Shown: positions 16,946-17,187 of the stretch, piece by piece
Position numbering within the stretch: the stretch's first letter is position 1
Layout of the letters: each line of letters begins with the position of its first letter
Source of the DNA: Bacteroidales bacterium UBA5621
GTDB lineage: Bacteria > Bacteroidota > Bacteroidia > Bacteroidales > VadinHA17
DNA: 17,187 nucleotides
Reading direction: 5' to 3'
Assembly (NCBI GenBank): GCA_002424525.1
Contig: DIKJ01000014.1
Coordinates: forward strand, 11,815 to 29,001
Notes under the pieces: generated by a model
Told to the model about the DNA's origin: nothing
Seen by the model: only the letters and a program-made list of their open reading frames with translations
The model's database searches: none
Position numbers and translations under genes: made by a program

Positions 16946-17187
16946 ATGGATAAGCGAAACCTGGAGATATGCTTTTCACCCCTCCTTTATGAACCGGAAT
17001 GTCATAAAGAGTCGATAGTGGTCATTATCGATATCCTGCGCGCAACTTCCGCCATCTGCACTGCATTTGCCCATGGCGCTCAGTTGATAATACCGGTCGC
17101 CGGCATTGAAGAGGCGCGGGACTATAAATCCCAGGGCTACCTTGTTGCTGCCGAACGTGACGGATTTGTACTTGATTTTGCAGATTT
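16946..17187 (+). CDS. comB: ComB-like 2-phosphosulfolactate phosphatase family protein (3' end outside window)
   Basis: Eighty codons are visible. They contain VVIIDILRATSAICTAF (25-41), with the metal-site Asp29 of the ComB fold, then GAQLIIPVAGIEEA and GYLVAAERDG (64-73), all hallmarks of the family. ComB hydrolyses 2-phosphosulfolactate in coenzyme M synthesis in methanogens. Homologues also occur in many bacteria that do not make coenzyme M, where the substrate is generally unproven. The start ATG is 6 bp after the gcvT stop, so the two are likely cotranscribed. The reaction here is a family-level inference, and the rest of the protein lies beyond the window. Confidence 0.85.
   Translation, partial: MDKRNLEICFSPLLYEPECHKESIVVIIDILRATSAICTAFAHGAQLIIPVAGIEEARDYKSQGYLVAAERDGFVLDFAD

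Noticed and set aside
1..17187. Mobile elements, CRISPR arrays, tRNA or rRNA genes
   Set aside because: No transposase, integrase, terminal repeats, regularly spaced repeats outside the S1 coding array, or cloverleaf sequence was recognised by eye.

Overview
The window looks like a chromosomal segment of an uncultured or poorly known Bacteroidota, most likely Bacteroidales. Evidence: ribosomal protein S1 and GcvT read like Bacteroidales versions, starts lack strong Shine-Dalgarno sequences, and several upstream regions carry the Bacteroidota promoter pattern (TTTG, about 18-20 bp, TAnnTTTG). Base composition and gene style are even throughout. I see no insertion sequence, phage gene, tRNA, rRNA or CRISPR array.

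Region 1 (2-7696, + strand) is a run of six tightly spaced genes, probably one transcription unit: rpsA (5' end outside the window, with an in-frame 18-bp tandem repeat in its N-terminal extension), a STAS-domain protein, ribonuclease Z (rnz), GMP synthase (guaA), an exported S41/CTP-type protease, and an RlmL-type THUMP rRNA methyltransferase. Translation, tRNA 3' processing, rRNA modification and GTP supply are thus linked, with a partner-switching STAS protein embedded.

Region 2 (7697-8856, + strand) is a two-gene unit with its own promoter: a SiaB-type kinase and a SiaC (DUF1987) protein. SiaC keeps the phospho-acceptor threonine at position 68. The phosphatase (SiaA) and diguanylate cyclase (SiaD) partners known from Pseudomonas are not in the window. 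It converges on a minus-strand gene (8881-11961) for a 1026-residue ABC protein with an N-terminal TerB-like helical region, an ABCG-like ATPase and a membrane domain with a large non-membrane insert.

Region 3 (11962-15494) holds clpB, divergent from the ABC gene. Upstream of clpB is a close match to the E. coli sigma-32 heat-shock promoter, followed by an approximately 120-nt leader with two short inverted repeats. Converging on clpB is a minus-strand pair: an Hpt phosphotransfer protein followed by a second STAS protein.

Region 4 (15495-17187) is a 332-bp intergenic region with promoter candidates on both strands, then gcvT and the start of a ComB-like (2-phosphosulfolactate phosphatase family) gene cut by the window end.

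The most interesting theme is a concentration of phosphorylation-switch proteins (two STAS, SiaB, SiaC, Hpt) beside core translation and proteostasis genes. That they form one network is inference.
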